A program made the position numbers and the translations under genes. From the NCBI RefSeq assembly GCF_006715975.1, contig NZ_VFOF01000001.1:320001-384000 (forward strand): a stretch of 64,000 nt of DNA, in the 5' to 3' direction. This DNA comes from Zymomonas mobilis. GTDB taxonomy: Bacteria; Pseudomonadota; Alphaproteobacteria; Sphingomonadales; Sphingomonadaceae. Shown here in pieces: positions 29,457 through 40,423 of this stretch. The notes below the pieces were generated by a model. The model searched no databases, had not been told where the DNA came from, and saw only the letters and a program-made list of their open reading frames with translations. The number at the start of each line of letters is the position of its first letter. Within the stretch, counting starts at the first letter, position 1.

Positions 29457-31115
29457 TTATTTTTTAGCTGGTGGCATCAGTTTTAAGCCAGTGAAGAGCG
29501 CCGGATTATTGCCGCGCTGCACCAGAATAAGAACCGTATTACGCCCTGCTGCTTTGGTTGCATTGATAGCAGCCACCGCATCACCAATACTGGTTACCGG
29601 ATGTTCATTCATAGAAAGAATGACATCGCCACGACGTAAGCCTTTTTCAGCAGCATCACTGGACGGATCCACGTTGGATATCCAAAGACCATGCGAATTT
29701 TGCGGAATATTAAGGCGGTTGGCTACTTCCGGTGTTACCGGCTCAAGCGTAATGCCAAGCGCGGTTCTTGCTGAATTCCGAGGCGTATTCTGGTTACTGT
29801 CATCATCAGAATCGTCGTTTTCTGGCACGCCATTTGTTGCGAGCTGATCTTCAGGCGGACGTTCCGCCAGAACCGCTGAAAGCGTGATATGCTTACCATT
29901 GCGGATAACTTCGATCGGCACTTTTGCCCCAACTGGCTGGCTGGCAACAAGATAGCTAAGAGTGTTATCCGGCGTAACGTCGATATTATTGACTTTTACT
30001 AGAACATCACCCTGACGGAGACCTGCTTTGAAACCAGGGCCGCCGGGTTCGACCCGAACGACGATTTCACCATGATCTTTCGGCAAGCCAAGACCTGCTG
30101 CAATATCGTCGGTCAGAAGCTGGATAGCAACGCCGAGATAGCCGTGACGGACTTTCTTACCCGCCCGTAATGTATCAACGACAGGTTTGGCGATTTCTGC
30201 CGGAATAGCAAAACCGATACCGATATTACCGCCATTAGGAGCCCAGATGGCCGTATTAATGCCGATAACATTACCGTTTACGTCAAACATCGGGCCGCCG
30301 GAATTACCCTGATTGATGGCCGCATCCGTCTGGATGTAACGGTTATAAGGGCCAGAACCAACGCCGCGATGCATGGCAGAAACGATACCAGCGGTCACTG
30401 ATCCACCAAAGCCAAAGGGGTTACCAATGGCCAAGACCCAATCGCCTACGCGCGTTCTGGTGGAATCCCCAAACTGGACAAAGGGAAGCGGTTTAGCAGA
30501 TTCGATTTTCAGCAATGCCAAATCTGAAGCGGAATCCCGTCCAACGATACGGGCTTTATATTCGCCATGATCCGGCAGGGTAACCGTAATGGATTCGACA
30601 ACGGCGCTTGCGGTTGCTGATCCTGATTTGTCTGGATCGCCTGCAGAAATCACATGGTTATTGGTTACGACAAAACCATCTGGTGACACAATAAAGCCGG
30701 AACCCAATGACTGGGCTTCCCGTGTGATGGGACGTCCGGTGTCTCCGCTGCCAAGTCCACCAAACAGATCTGCGAAAGGTGTACCAGCAAAAGGATTAGC
30801 TGGCGTTTGAATTTTTACCCTTTGAGTTGTCGAAATATTGACAACGGCTGGCTGTAATTTTTCAACAAGATCTGCAAAGCCGGGGATCGTCCCATTTTTG
30901 GAAATCGGTGCATGGATCGTGCCTGGTGCGTTTTGCGCAACCTGAGCATCTACCGGCTGTTGGGTGACCATGGTGGCAGTGGCGCCGCCGATAAGTAAGG
31001 CGGCAGTAACGGCATAGGCGTAGCGCACTTTGGCAGACCTCCTGATTTTTTTCGGGGGTGTCACTGTCACTCCTTCGTTCAATTCATCGTCAGTTTTAAA
31101 GGGTATGCCGGTCAT
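29457..31115 (-). CDS. Do-family (DegP/DegQ) periplasmic serine protease
   Basis: This 552-aa protein is a trypsin-fold protease with two PDZ domains that degrades or refolds misfolded envelope proteins. A single hydrophobic segment at about residues 32-52 (YAYAVTAALLIGGATATMV) follows a basic cytoplasmic tail and is either an uncleaved anchor or a late signal peptide. The catalytic triad is seen in VTNNHVISAG (His), SASDLALLKI (Asp) and QGNSGGPMFD (Ser). PDZ1 begins near HGYLGVAIQLL and PDZ2 near ALGITLEPVTPEVA. A polar linker rich in Asp, Ser and Asn (NDDSDDDSNQNTPRNS) separates the PDZ domains. It has its own terminator. Confidence 0.93.
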   Translation of the reverse strand: MTGIPFKTDDELNEGVTVTPPKKIRRSAKVRYAYAVTAALLIGGATATMVTQQPVDAQVAQNAPGTIHAPISKNGTIPGFADLVEKLQPAVVNISTTQRVKIQTPANPFAGTPFADLFGGLGSGDTGRPITREAQSLGSGFIVSPDGFVVTNNHVISAGDPDKSGSATASAVVESITVTLPDHGEYKARIVGRDSASDLALLKIESAKPLPFVQFGDSTRTRVGDWVLAIGNPFGFGGSVTAGIVSAMHRGVGSGPYNRYIQTDAAINQGNSGGPMFDVNGNVIGINTAIWAPNGGNIGIGFAIPAEIAKPVVDTLRAGKKVRHGYLGVAIQLLTDDIAAGLGLPKDHGEIVVRVEPGGPGFKAGLRQGDVLVKVNNIDVTPDNTLSYLVASQPVGAKVPIEVIRNGKHITLSAVLAERPPEDQLATNGVPENDDSDDDSNQNTPRNSARTALGITLEPVTPEVANRLNIPQNSHGLWISNVDPSSDAAEKGLRRGDVILSMNEHPVTSIGDAVAAINATKAAGRNTVLILVQRGNNPALFTGLKLMPPAKK

Positions 31116-31565
31116 GGCCTATTTTCTAAGCCATAGCATCTTGAAGATAGAGCTAAATATAGCATTCGATTGGTGTTTTTAATATAAGCTATGTTTGTGA
31201 AAGCTCTAGTGAGAATAGGAAAATAATAGCTGAACATTTTTTGAATGATCTTTCGTTTGTTCGCTGTTTTTCCCCGAAATTTTACATTTACTGTAAAAAT
31301 AAAACGCCCTCTTCTTGAAGAAACGGGATATGGCTATTTAAACGATGACCGGACAGTGAAATCTTACGGCATCTTTATCAGAGCGCAATAGGTTTAAAAA
31401 AATATCTTTGGGATATTCTGTGCCTATTCCTTTAAAATGATGGCGTTCGGGCTATATCACTGGCCTGATTTTGCAAATTTTTGGATGCTTTTTTGTCAGA
31501 ATTTTTAAATTTTCGAGCGTTATATAAAGACATTTTCTTTTCATTTTTTCTTTTCAGGTTGATTG
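31116..31565. promoter_or_regulatory. Divergent control region with a palindromic operator-like site
   Basis: This 450-bp gap between the Do-type protease and the mrp gene holds a perfect 7-bp inverted repeat, TTTTACA-n5-TGTAAAA, at 31280-31298, which has the form of a dimeric repressor site. No cognate regulator is evident. There is no credible gene in the gap. Which of the two divergent genes it would control is unknown. Confidence 0.45.
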
Positions 31566-32594
31566 ATGGCTGACCAAAATCGCGCCCCTGTTTCATCGGA
31601 AACATATCTTTTTAATAAAATAACCTCTGTGCTAGATCCTATTTCTGGTCAGAATCTTGTCGATTCCAAGCGGCTAATGGCCGCCGAATTAAAGGAATCC
31701 GATGCCCGCTTTGTTATTCGGGCCAATGGTTTGACAGCAGAGCAGCGAGCAGAGCTTGAAAAGCAGATTTCTGATGTTTTCGCTGACGACTCTGCTGTTG
31801 AAAAGACGCATTTTACTTTTGTGCTGAGTAAGTCAAAACCGAAAATTGTAGCCGTCGCAAGCGGAAAGGGTGGGGTCGGAAAATCAACCTTATCAGCAGC
31901 ACTGGCTTTGCTATTAAAACAACAGGGAAAGCGGGTTGGTTTAGTTGATGCAGATATCTATGGTCCATCGCAAGGTTTGTTAATGGATATGTGCCGCCAA
32001 CATGTTTCCGCAGATGGCGAACGATTACGGCCTGTTGTAACCGCAGACGGTATTCCTATGCTTTCCATGGGGCAGATTGCTGACCCCAATCAGGCGATCG
32101 CTTGGCGTGGCCCTAAAATTGCAGGTGCCTTCAATCAGTTAATGGGAGCTGATTGGAGTGATTGCGAAATTTTGATTATCGATTTACCCCCTGGAACCGG
32201 CGATATCCAGTTATCCATGGTAAGAGAGCATAAACCCGATGGCGTTTTAATTATATCAACGCCTCAGGATATGGCCTTGATTGACGCGAAGCGGGCAGTT
32301 GATCTTTTCCGAAAAACCGAGACGCCTATTATCGGCCTGATTGAAAATATGGCCGGATATCAATGTCCTCATTGTGGTGAAATATCAGATCCTTTTGGAG
32401 CTGGTGGTGCCGAGTTGGCGGCGGCTGATATGGGGATCGATTTTTGGGGACATATACCGTTAGGCCTGAATATTCGTTTGGCGGCTGATTCTGGCCATTT
32501 AGGAAGTTGTTTGAAAGACTCGGAAGAAGGGGCTGCTGCTGCTTTTTCTGCAATTGCTAAAAGACTCGGTCTTTGGCTTGATCAGCAAGGGTAA
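31566..32594 (+). CDS. Mrp/ApbC (NBP35-type) Fe-S cluster carrier ATPase
   Basis: This 342-aa cytoplasmic P-loop protein carries and inserts Fe-S clusters. ATG 31566 is chosen over an upstream TTG. An N-terminal DUF59-like region (residues 15-80) is followed by the deviant Walker A GKGGVGKSTLSAALALL, the DADIYGPSQ switch and LIIDLPPGTGDIQLSM; the cluster-binding CPHCG motif is near residue 260. Length and motifs are standard for the family. A terminator follows. Confidence 0.93.
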   Translation: MADQNRAPVSSETYLFNKITSVLDPISGQNLVDSKRLMAAELKESDARFVIRANGLTAEQRAELEKQISDVFADDSAVEKTHFTFVLSKSKPKIVAVASGKGGVGKSTLSAALALLLKQQGKRVGLVDADIYGPSQGLLMDMCRQHVSADGERLRPVVTADGIPMLSMGQIADPNQAIAWRGPKIAGAFNQLMGADWSDCEILIIDLPPGTGDIQLSMVREHKPDGVLIISTPQDMALIDAKRAVDLFRKTETPIIGLIENMAGYQCPHCGEISDPFGAGGAELAAADMGIDFWGHIPLGLNIRLAADSGHLGSCLKDSEEGAAAAFSAIAKRLGLWLDQQG

Positions 32595-32722
32595 TAAATG
32601 CGCGTCTCAAGCATGAATCAAAAAAACGATGCTATTCTTTATAAGAAAATATCGCGTCTGGTTTTTATCATAGATTTTTGTGGTTTTTCTTAAAAAGTCT
32701 CTGATAATAGCCACTATTTTGG

Positions 32723-32763
32723 CAAAAGAGGAGAAATGCCTCTTTTGTCATTTTTGTTTTTTT
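32723..32763 (+). terminator. Rho-independent terminator after the mrp gene
   Basis: The perfect 9-bp stem CAAAAGAGG / CCTCTTTTG with a 7-nt loop is followed by a T-rich tract. It lies about 130 nt after the gene. The rest of the 32595-33027 gap must hold the atp operon promoter and leader; no gene is seen. Confidence 0.85.
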
Positions 32764-33027
32764 GCGCTTTATTTTATCGAATTTTTTGAATTTTCGATTT
32801 ACGGTAATCGGTCAGCGCCACCTTGCATCCCATCCGCCCCCCTGCTAATTAAACTGCGGATCATAACTGGTGAAAATGATTGGAGAAGCTTCGAGTTTCT
32901 GTCTTTTATTATCGCCGGTTTTGTATGCCTATGCGGCATATCCAGTGTGGCCCTATGTGCGCCCCGGCTGTTTCGAACCGGGACGGAATACAGGGTTAGG
33001 CATCTATAATCTGGGGACGGCAGGCGC

Positions 33028-33582
33028 ATGGAAATATCCGGCAGCATTCAAGCAAGCCTTGGTGGCCGTTATGCCCTGGCACTTTTCGAGGTTGCACAGG
33101 AAAAAGGGCAGATCGACACGGTCGCTGCCAGTCTCGGCAAATTCGATGAAGCTTTTGCTGAAGCAAAAGAGCTTCGTCTGCTTGCAAATAATCAAATCTT
33201 TTCCCGTAAACATGTTGAAAAAGCTATCACAGCACTCATTCCAGTGCTGGCGATTGATGATTTAACGGCAAAATTTCTGAATCTGTTGGCTGCTAAAGGG
33301 CGGCTGGGCGCTTTTCCTGAAATTGCGAGCGCCTATCGTCAATATGTAGCCGACCTTCGTTCTGAAAAGGTGGCCGATGTTATTACGGCTCATCCTTTAT
33401 CTGACGAACAGAAGTCGACGCTCATTGCTCGACTTAAAGAACAGCTTAAGGCTGATGTGCAAATCAACGCAACGGTTGATCCTTCCCTTCTTGGTGGGAT
33501 GATTGTGCGTCTGGGTTCACGTCAGATTGACGGATCGATTCGGAGCAAGCTGCATATGCTTGCACAGGCGATGAAAGGGTGA
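33028..33582 (+). CDS. atpH: ATP synthase F1 delta subunit
   Basis: This 184-aa subunit (OSCP equivalent) joins F1 to the peripheral stalk. It begins [20 protein letters not shown], the family N-terminal pattern, and ends with [20 protein letters not shown], the delta signature. ATG 33028 is preceded by GGGGACGG. It heads the atpHAGDC operon; F0 genes are not present, as expected for alphaproteobacteria, where they are a separate operon. atpA starts 2 nt after its stop. Confidence 0.96.
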   Translation: MEISGSIQASLGGRYALALFEVAQEKGQIDTVAASLGKFDEAFAEAKELRLLANNQIFSRKHVEKAITALIPVLAIDDLTAKFLNLLAAKGRLGAFPEIASAYRQYVADLRSEKVADVITAHPLSDEQKSTLIARLKEQLKADVQINATVDPSLLGGMIVRLGSRQIDGSIRSKLHMLAQAMKG

Positions 33583-33584
33583 AT

Positions 33585-35114
33585 ATGGAAATCCGCGCCG
33601 CAGAAATTTCAAAAGTCATCCGTGAACAGATCGAAGGCTTTGGTGCAGATGCCGAAGTCAGCGAAGTTGGTCGGGTGATTTCAGTGGGTGATGGTATCGC
33701 CCGCGTATATGGTCTCGATAAAGTCGAGGCCGGCGAAATGGTTACCTTCTCCAGTGGTGTTCAGGGGATGGCCCTCAACCTCGAGGCCGATAATGTCGGC
33801 GTCGTGATTTTTGGCTCCGATCTTGAAGTTGGTGAAGGCGATACCGTTCGCAGAACTGGTCAGATCGTGGACGTTCCGGTAGGTCCGGAATTGTTGGGCC
33901 GCGTTGTTGATGCCTTGGGTAACCCGATTGACGGTAAAGGCCCGATCGACACGAAGTTACGGCGTCGTTCTGAAGAGATGGCTCCGGGTATCATCCCGCG
34001 TAAATCCGTTCATGAAGCCGTGCAGACGGGTATTAAAGCCCTTGACGCATTGGTTCCAGTTGGACGTGGTCAGCGCGAATTGATCATTGGTGACCGTCAG
34101 ACCGGTAAAACAGCTATTGCTATTGATGCCTTCATTAACCAGAAACAGGTTAACAGTGGCACCGATGACACCAAAAAGCTGTTCTGCATTTATGTTGCTA
34201 TCGGCCAGAAGCGTTCAACCGTTGCACAGATTGTCCGCCAGCTCGAAGAAATGGGTGCAATGGAGTACTCAATCGTCGTTGCTGCAACGGCTTCTGAACC
34301 GGCTCCGCTTCAGTATTTGGTTCCTTATTCTGCCTGTTCCATGGGCGAATATTTCCGCGACAACAAACAGCATGCATTGATCGTTTATGATGATCTTTCC
34401 AAGCAGGCTGTTGCTTATCGTCAGATGTCCTTGTTGCTGCGTCGTCCGCCAGGCCGTGAAGCTTATCCTGGTGACGTTTTCTATTTGCATTCTCGTCTTC
34501 TGGAACGTGCTGCAAAGATGAGCGACAAGATGGGCGCTGGTTCTTTGACCGCATTGCCGATCATTGAAACGCAGGCTGGTGACGTTTCTGCCTATATTCC
34601 GACGAATGTGATTTCGATTACGGATGGTCAGATCTTCCTCGAAACCGACTTGTTCTATCAGGGTATTCGTCCTGCTATTAACGTCGGTCTTTCCGTGAGC
34701 CGCGTCGGTTCCGCTGCACAAACCAAGGCTATGAAAAAAGTCTCTGGTTCTATCAAGCTGGAACTTGCTCAGTATCGCGAAATGGCGGCCTTCGCCCAGT
34801 TTGGTTCTGATCTTGATGCTTCAACCCAGAAGTTGCTCAATCGTGGTAAGCGTTTGACCGAACTTTTGAAGCAGCCGCAGTTCCATCCAATGCCATTCGA
34901 AGAGCAGGTTGTTTCCCTTTTTGCGGGTACCAACGGCTATATCGATGGTATCGAAGTCTCGGATGTCAACCGCTATGAAGAAGCTCTTCTGAGCTATATG
35001 CGGTCAAGTCATAATGATTTGTTGGCAACTATCCGTGACAGTGGCGATTTCACTGATGAGACAAAGTCGAAATTGGCGGCAGCGCTTGATAACTTTGCCA
35101 AAATTTTCGCCTAA
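33585..35114 (+). CDS. atpA: ATP synthase F1 alpha subunit
   Basis: This 509-aa non-catalytic nucleotide-binding subunit of the F1 hexamer has Walker [12 protein letters not shown] (about residues 169-179), the [15 protein letters not shown] segment and the alpha-type signature [20 protein letters not shown] 33585 is preferred to a GTG two codons upstream that overlaps the atpH stop. The length is normal. Confidence 0.98.
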   Translation: MEIRAAEISKVIREQIEGFGADAEVSEVGRVISVGDGIARVYGLDKVEAGEMVTFSSGVQGMALNLEADNVGVVIFGSDLEVGEGDTVRRTGQIVDVPVGPELLGRVVDALGNPIDGKGPIDTKLRRRSEEMAPGIIPRKSVHEAVQTGIKALDALVPVGRGQRELIIGDRQTGKTAIAIDAFINQKQVNSGTDDTKKLFCIYVAIGQKRSTVAQIVRQLEEMGAMEYSIVVAATASEPAPLQYLVPYSACSMGEYFRDNKQHALIVYDDLSKQAVAYRQMSLLLRRPPGREAYPGDVFYLHSRLLERAAKMSDKMGAGSLTALPIIETQAGDVSAYIPTNVISITDGQIFLETDLFYQGIRPAINVGLSVSRVGSAAQTKAMKKVSGSIKLELAQYREMAAFAQFGSDLDASTQKLLNRGKRLTELLKQPQFHPMPFEEQVVSLFAGTNGYIDGIEVSDVNRYEEALLSYMRSSHNDLLATIRDSGDFTDETKSKLAAALDNFAKIFA

Positions 35115-35147
35115 TTCTGATGTGTCAATGACAGGAGTGGGGACACT

Positions 35148-36050
35148 ATGCCCAGCCTGAAAAGTTTAAAAACGCGCGTCAGTTCGATTAAGTCGATCAG
35201 TAAGATCACTCGGGCTATGCAAATGGTGGCTTCTGCCAAGCTTCGGCGGGCAGAAAGTCGTCTTGCAGCAGCTCGTCCTTATGCAAAGCGAATGGCGCAG
35301 GTTATGTCGTTGCTGGCTGCTAGAGCAGCCGGTACGCCTAATGCTTTGCCCCTGTTAAATGGGCGAGGCAAAAACCAGACGCATTTGTTGATTGTCACTT
35401 CTTCTGACGCTGGCTTATGCGGTGGTTTTAATGCCAACATTTACCGTCTGGCTCGGGAACGGGCTTTGGCTTTGGAAGCGGCGGGTAAAACCGTTCAATT
35501 CTATGTTATTGGTATTAAAAACGCGCCGGTAATTCGTAATAATTTTTCTGGTAAGACTGTTCATGCGACTGCTCGTGAAGAGACGTCGCCAGTTACCTTT
35601 GAGAATGCGCAGAAAATCGCTCAGGATATTATCCAGCGTTTTGATGCGGGTGAATTTGATGTAGCCCATCTTTTCTTCTCGCATTATCACTCGGTGCTGT
35701 CACAGGAACCGACAGAGACGCAGATCATTCCTGCTGCGCCTGGAAGTGGTAATACGAAAGCTCAGGACGCGGCTAATACAAATGACGCTTCGTCGGGGGC
35801 GATTGAATTCGAACCTGATGAAGAAACGATTTTGTCGACCTTGCTGCCTCGCAGTATCGCTGTTGCCATTTATCAAGCTATGCTTGAAAATGCGACATCC
35901 GAACAGGGTAGCCGTATGTCGGCCATGGAAAATTCCACCCGTAATGCCGGTGAGATGATTTCTAAACTTTCTATTCAGTATAACCGACTGCGTCAGGCAG
36001 TCATTACAACTGAATTGGTTGAAATCATTTCAGGCGCAGAAGCGTTGTAA
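35148..36050 (+). CDS. atpG: ATP synthase F1 gamma subunit
   Basis: This 300-aa rotor shaft begins MPSLKSLKTRVSSIKS with the following KITRAMQMVASAKLRRA, and ends MISKLSIQYNRLRQAVITTELVEI-like (the C-terminal coiled coil), both diagnostic. A polar insertion near residues 200-225 (NTKAQDAANTNDASS) is typical of alphaproteobacterial gamma subunits. It is preceded by AGGAGTGGGG. Confidence 0.97.
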   Translation: MPSLKSLKTRVSSIKSISKITRAMQMVASAKLRRAESRLAAARPYAKRMAQVMSLLAARAAGTPNALPLLNGRGKNQTHLLIVTSSDAGLCGGFNANIYRLARERALALEAAGKTVQFYVIGIKNAPVIRNNFSGKTVHATAREETSPVTFENAQKIAQDIIQRFDAGEFDVAHLFFSHYHSVLSQEPTETQIIPAAPGSGNTKAQDAANTNDASSGAIEFEPDEETILSTLLPRSIAVAIYQAMLENATSEQGSRMSAMENSTRNAGEMISKLSIQYNRLRQAVITTELVEIISGAEAL

Positions 36051-36054
36051 TTAA

Positions 36055-37533
<1,479 letters not shown>

Positions 37534-37550
37534 TTGCTTTAAAATAAAAA

Positions 37551-37578
37551 CCGCCTCTTTCTGTTAGGGAAGGGGCGG
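37551..37578 (+). other. Hairpin between atpD and atpC
   Basis: CCGCCTCTTTC and GGAAGGGGCGG pair over 11 bp (two G-T pairs) around a 6-nt loop, ending about 15 nt before the atpC start codon and just before its GAGGAA ribosome-binding region. No T run follows, so it is not a terminator. It could lower or shield atpC translation or stabilise the upstream mRNA. Confidence 0.7.
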
Positions 37579-37593
37579 AGATAGTGAGGAAGA

Positions 37594-37860
37594 ATGGCTG
37601 AGCTTCATTATGAACTGGTAACGCCTTCACGTCTTGCCCGTTCCGGCGATGCTTTTATGGTCGTTGTTCCCGGAACCGAGGGCGATCTTGGCGTTATGGC
37701 GGGTCATATGCCCACCATGACAGCTGTCCGGGATGGCGAAGTGGCTATTTATAGCAGTGAACACCAGATCGAAACAAAGTTTCATATTTCTGGTGGCTTT
37801 GCTGAAATCAACGAAAAAGGGCTGATTATCCTTGCAGAAGAAGCCAAGGAAGAAAACTAA
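37594..37860 (+). CDS. atpC: ATP synthase F1 epsilon subunit, short form
   Basis: At 88 aa this covers only the N-terminal beta-sandwich of epsilon (LHYELVTPSRLARSGDAFMV, GTEGDLGVMAGHMPTM, HISGGFAEINEKGLIILAEEA). The C-terminal helical hairpin, which in E. coli epsilon (139 aa) inhibits ATP hydrolysis, is missing: the stop follows directly and the DNA beyond shows no continuation in another frame. Short epsilon subunits are known in some alphaproteobacteria, so this is likely natural, not a mutation. It closes the operon and is followed by a terminator. Confidence 0.95.
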   Translation: MAELHYELVTPSRLARSGDAFMVVVPGTEGDLGVMAGHMPTMTAVRDGEVAIYSSEHQIETKFHISGGFAEINEKGLIILAEEAKEEN

Positions 37861-37902
37861 CACTGTTAGCTGTCTTTCTTTTCAGCCTAATTAAAACAGA
37901 TT

Positions 37903-37938
37903 GAGCGACTTTCGATATATTCGATAGTCGCTCTTTTT
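37903..37938 (+). terminator. Rho-independent terminator of the atp operon
   Basis: GAGCGACT (37903-37910) and AGTCGCTC (37926-37933) form the base of a stem that continues with TCGA/TCGA after one mismatch, followed by five T residues. It lies 43 nt after atpC. Confidence 0.88.
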
Positions 37939-38467
37939 GTATTTATCACCCTGTCTAATGAGATTAGATTGGAATTTAGTGATTAATATCTTTCGATTTT
38001 GTTGATGCGATATTAAAATTTTATAAAAATTATTAGTGAAATCTGCGGCTGATTGTTTGATTATCATTTTAAGAAAATACGCCGCCGACTAGCTACTAGC
38101 GCAATAGTAAGTTGCTAAGATTTTCTGTGATTATTCCACTTATAAAGACCGAGAAAATAGGGCTGTTGACACCATGTTTTGGGTATTCTTGGTCGTGGAT
38201 TGCGATAGAAATGTCGTTCTGTAATGATCTTTTTTCGCTGATAAAACGAGTAATTTTTGGCCTTATTAGACAGCTGACTGAGATAGCTTTCCGAAGATTA
38301 CTCGATACTTTTGAACCAATGAAAATAGAGATTTTTCAGGAATTGTCATAATAAAATGCTGCATATTTATGGGCTATACGCATCATTTAATCCTGCATTT
38401 AAAATTAAATACCATAATTTTTTGAAGAAGAAATTTTCATTTTTGAAAATACGAGCGTTTTTTATCT
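37939..38467. other. Gene-poor AT-rich region between the atp operon and queG
   Basis: This 529-bp stretch includes one open frame of 79 codons at 38112-38351 (plus strand) with no ribosome-binding site and no family I recognise; I do not call it a gene. It may be a decayed gene or insertion element. The queG start itself has no clear Shine-Dalgarno sequence. Confidence 0.4.
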
Positions 38468-39604
38468 ATGGATGTTGATCAATTAAAATCTCTGCGCATA
38501 GCTTTAGAAGAACAAGCCTATCAGCTTGGTTTTGCAACTTTTGGGATTAGCCTTGCCGAAATTGCAGAGGGCGCAAGGACGCGATTTCATCAATGGTTAG
38601 CTGATGGCATGCATGGCGACATGTTATGGATGGCAGATCGAGCAGAATTGCGTAGCGATCCTAAAAAGCTGTGGCCTGATGTCCGTTCGGTTATCATGCT
38701 GGGAATGAATTATGCCCCCGCTTGTAATCCTTTGGCTCTTGCAGAGAAACCAGAAATTGGTCGGATATCGGTCTATGCACAAGGGCGTGATTATCATGAT
38801 GTTGTAAAGAAAGCCTTGAAAAATTTAGCGCGTTGGCTGGTTCAGAATAGTGGCTGTGGCGTCAAAGTATTTGTTGATACTGCCCCTGTGATGGAAAAAA
38901 ATCTTGCGGTTTCCGCTGGTCTTGGATGGCAGGGAAAACATAGCAATGTCATTAATAGGCGTTATGGAAACTGGCTTTTTTTAGGGGCTATTTATACGAC
39001 GCTACCGTTTGAGGCTGATCAAAAGGCAAAGGGGGGCTGTGGTTCTTGTCAATCCTGCCAAGATATATGTCCGACTGGGGCGATTTCTGTCGCGGGAAGT
39101 GTAGACGCCCGAAAATGCATTTCTTATCTAACGATTGAATATAAAGGCATTATTCCAACTGTTTTTCGTCGGGCTATCGGGAACCATATTTATGGTTGCG
39201 ATGATTGCCTTGGAATATGCCCTTGGAATAAGTTTGCCAAACCCGATGAAGCCCATCCCGCTTTCTGGCCGAGGGCTGAATTGGCGGCACCAGAATTAAA
39301 AGACTTGTTAATGTTGGACGATACGTCTTTTCGGCAGGTTTTTTCAGCATCTCCTGTGAAGCGAATTGGGCGTGACCGCTTTATTCGAAATTGTCTGATT
39401 GCTGCGGGTAACAGCGGCCAATCGTCTTTATTAAAAGTCGTTATGCCGCTGTTACATGATCCAGCTCTTATCGTACGTGCCGCTGCTATTTGGGCTTTGC
39501 GACAGTTAGACCCTGCGCTTTTTAAAGTTATGGCACCTCAAGCTGTTCTTCAGGAATCTGAAAAAGAGGTGCAAGATGAATGGAGGTTAGAGGAGGAGGG
39601 TTAA
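38468..39604 (+). CDS. queG: Epoxyqueuosine reductase
   Basis: This 378-aa cobalamin- and Fe-S-dependent enzyme makes the last step of queuosine synthesis on tRNA (His, Asp, Asn, Tyr). The DUF1730-type N-terminal half is followed by two 4Fe-4S motifs, CGSCQSCQDICPTGA and CDDCLGICPWN, with CISYLTIEYKG between them, all diagnostic for QueG, and a HEAT-like end. Its last 18 nt overlap the convergent porin-like gene. tRNA-Tyr, one of the four targets, is also in this window, though not adjacent. Confidence 0.95.
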   Translation: MDVDQLKSLRIALEEQAYQLGFATFGISLAEIAEGARTRFHQWLADGMHGDMLWMADRAELRSDPKKLWPDVRSVIMLGMNYAPACNPLALAEKPEIGRISVYAQGRDYHDVVKKALKNLARWLVQNSGCGVKVFVDTAPVMEKNLAVSAGLGWQGKHSNVINRRYGNWLFLGAIYTTLPFEADQKAKGGCGSCQSCQDICPTGAISVAGSVDARKCISYLTIEYKGIIPTVFRRAIGNHIYGCDDCLGICPWNKFAKPDEAHPAFWPRAELAAPELKDLLMLDDTSFRQVFSASPVKRIGRDRFIRNCLIAAGNSGQSSLLKVVMPLLHDPALIVRAAAIWALRQLDPALFKVMAPQAVLQESEKEVQDEWRLEEEG

Positions 39605-40423
39605 AGAGAATATTGCTGCGCTGCCCGCTATCGAGCCGTTGCGGCCTAAGCCTTTATCCGTCGACGACCATATCGATTTGAATTTTTTGTTGTCGATATT
39701 GGTATCTGACCACCAGACGCCGACTTTTACGTGTTTAACGAAGGTGTAGTCTGCGCCAATCTTCCAATCCCAATAACCGCCTGTTGGAGATAAGCTAACA
39801 AAATTGGGCCCAAAACCGGCTTCTCCACTGGTATGACCTACATGCCCGTGCAAAGCGGCTGCCGTGCGCGGAATAGCAAAGTCAGTTTCACCATAGGCAT
39901 AGACATTGCTGTGGTCGCCATGTTTCGAAAGTGAATCTGGATCATAGCGTCCTAAAGCATGTTGGGGTGGCGCCACGTTAAAGCCAAGCTTTCCGGTGAA
40001 GGGGCCTACCAAGGCACTGGCGCTGCCGTAAATTTCAAAATAGTTGTTTTTAGTTCCGCCGCCTCCGGCTGGATAGATATAGCCGATTGCCCCACCATCA
40101 ACCGTAAATGCCCCAACTGTATGACGGTAGCCGCCAAACACATCCAGTTCCATTTTACTGTCGCCCATTTTGCCCCATCCGGCCAAATTGGAACTCCATG
40201 CTCCAACATAAAAACCGCTTCTATGGGCTATCGTGACGCTGCCTTGCACCGCAGGATGATTATTGCTGCGTGACAGGCCACGAAAACGGTAGTCAGAGAA
40301 GAGGCTGAGATTACCTGATACGGTAAACGGAGAAGAGGGCGGGTCAGTAATACCGGCATTCGCCGGCGAAAAGGCAGAAGCACAAGCTATGATAAAACAA
40401 GAAGAGGAAAGCAGATGCCGCAT
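39587..40423 (-). CDS. TorF-family putative porin
   Basis: This 278-aa outer-membrane protein has a signal peptide (residues 1-23, ending SPANA) and the start of the TorF/TIGR02001 family, NLSLFSDYRFRGLSRSNNHPAVQG, given here as the parts SLFSDYRFRGLS and HPAVQGSVTI; then FYVGAWSSNLAG, and alternating beta strands to the end (SIAGSAAIFSLTLLL). It should form a small beta-barrel. The natural solute is unknown. It is convergent with queG and overlaps it by 18 nt. Confidence 0.8.
   Translation of the reverse strand: MRHLLSSSCFIIACASAFSPANAGITDPPSSPFTVSGNLSLFSDYRFRGLSRSNNHPAVQGSVTIAHRSGFYVGAWSSNLAGWGKMGDSKMELDVFGGYRHTVGAFTVDGGAIGYIYPAGGGGTKNNYFEIYGSASALVGPFTGKLGFNVAPPQHALGRYDPDSLSKHGDHSNVYAYGETDFAIPRTAAALHGHVGHTSGEAGFGPNFVSLSPTGGYWDWKIGADYTFVKHVKVGVWWSDTNIDNKKFKSIWSSTDKGLGRNGSIAGSAAIFSLTLLL

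Noticed and set aside
38164-38181. TTGACA with TATTCT as a promoter.
   Set aside because: The spacing is only 12 nt and no gene follows.
38112-38351. 79-codon plus-strand open frame.
   Set aside because: It has no ribosome-binding site, no family match and lies in a decayed-looking AT-rich gap.
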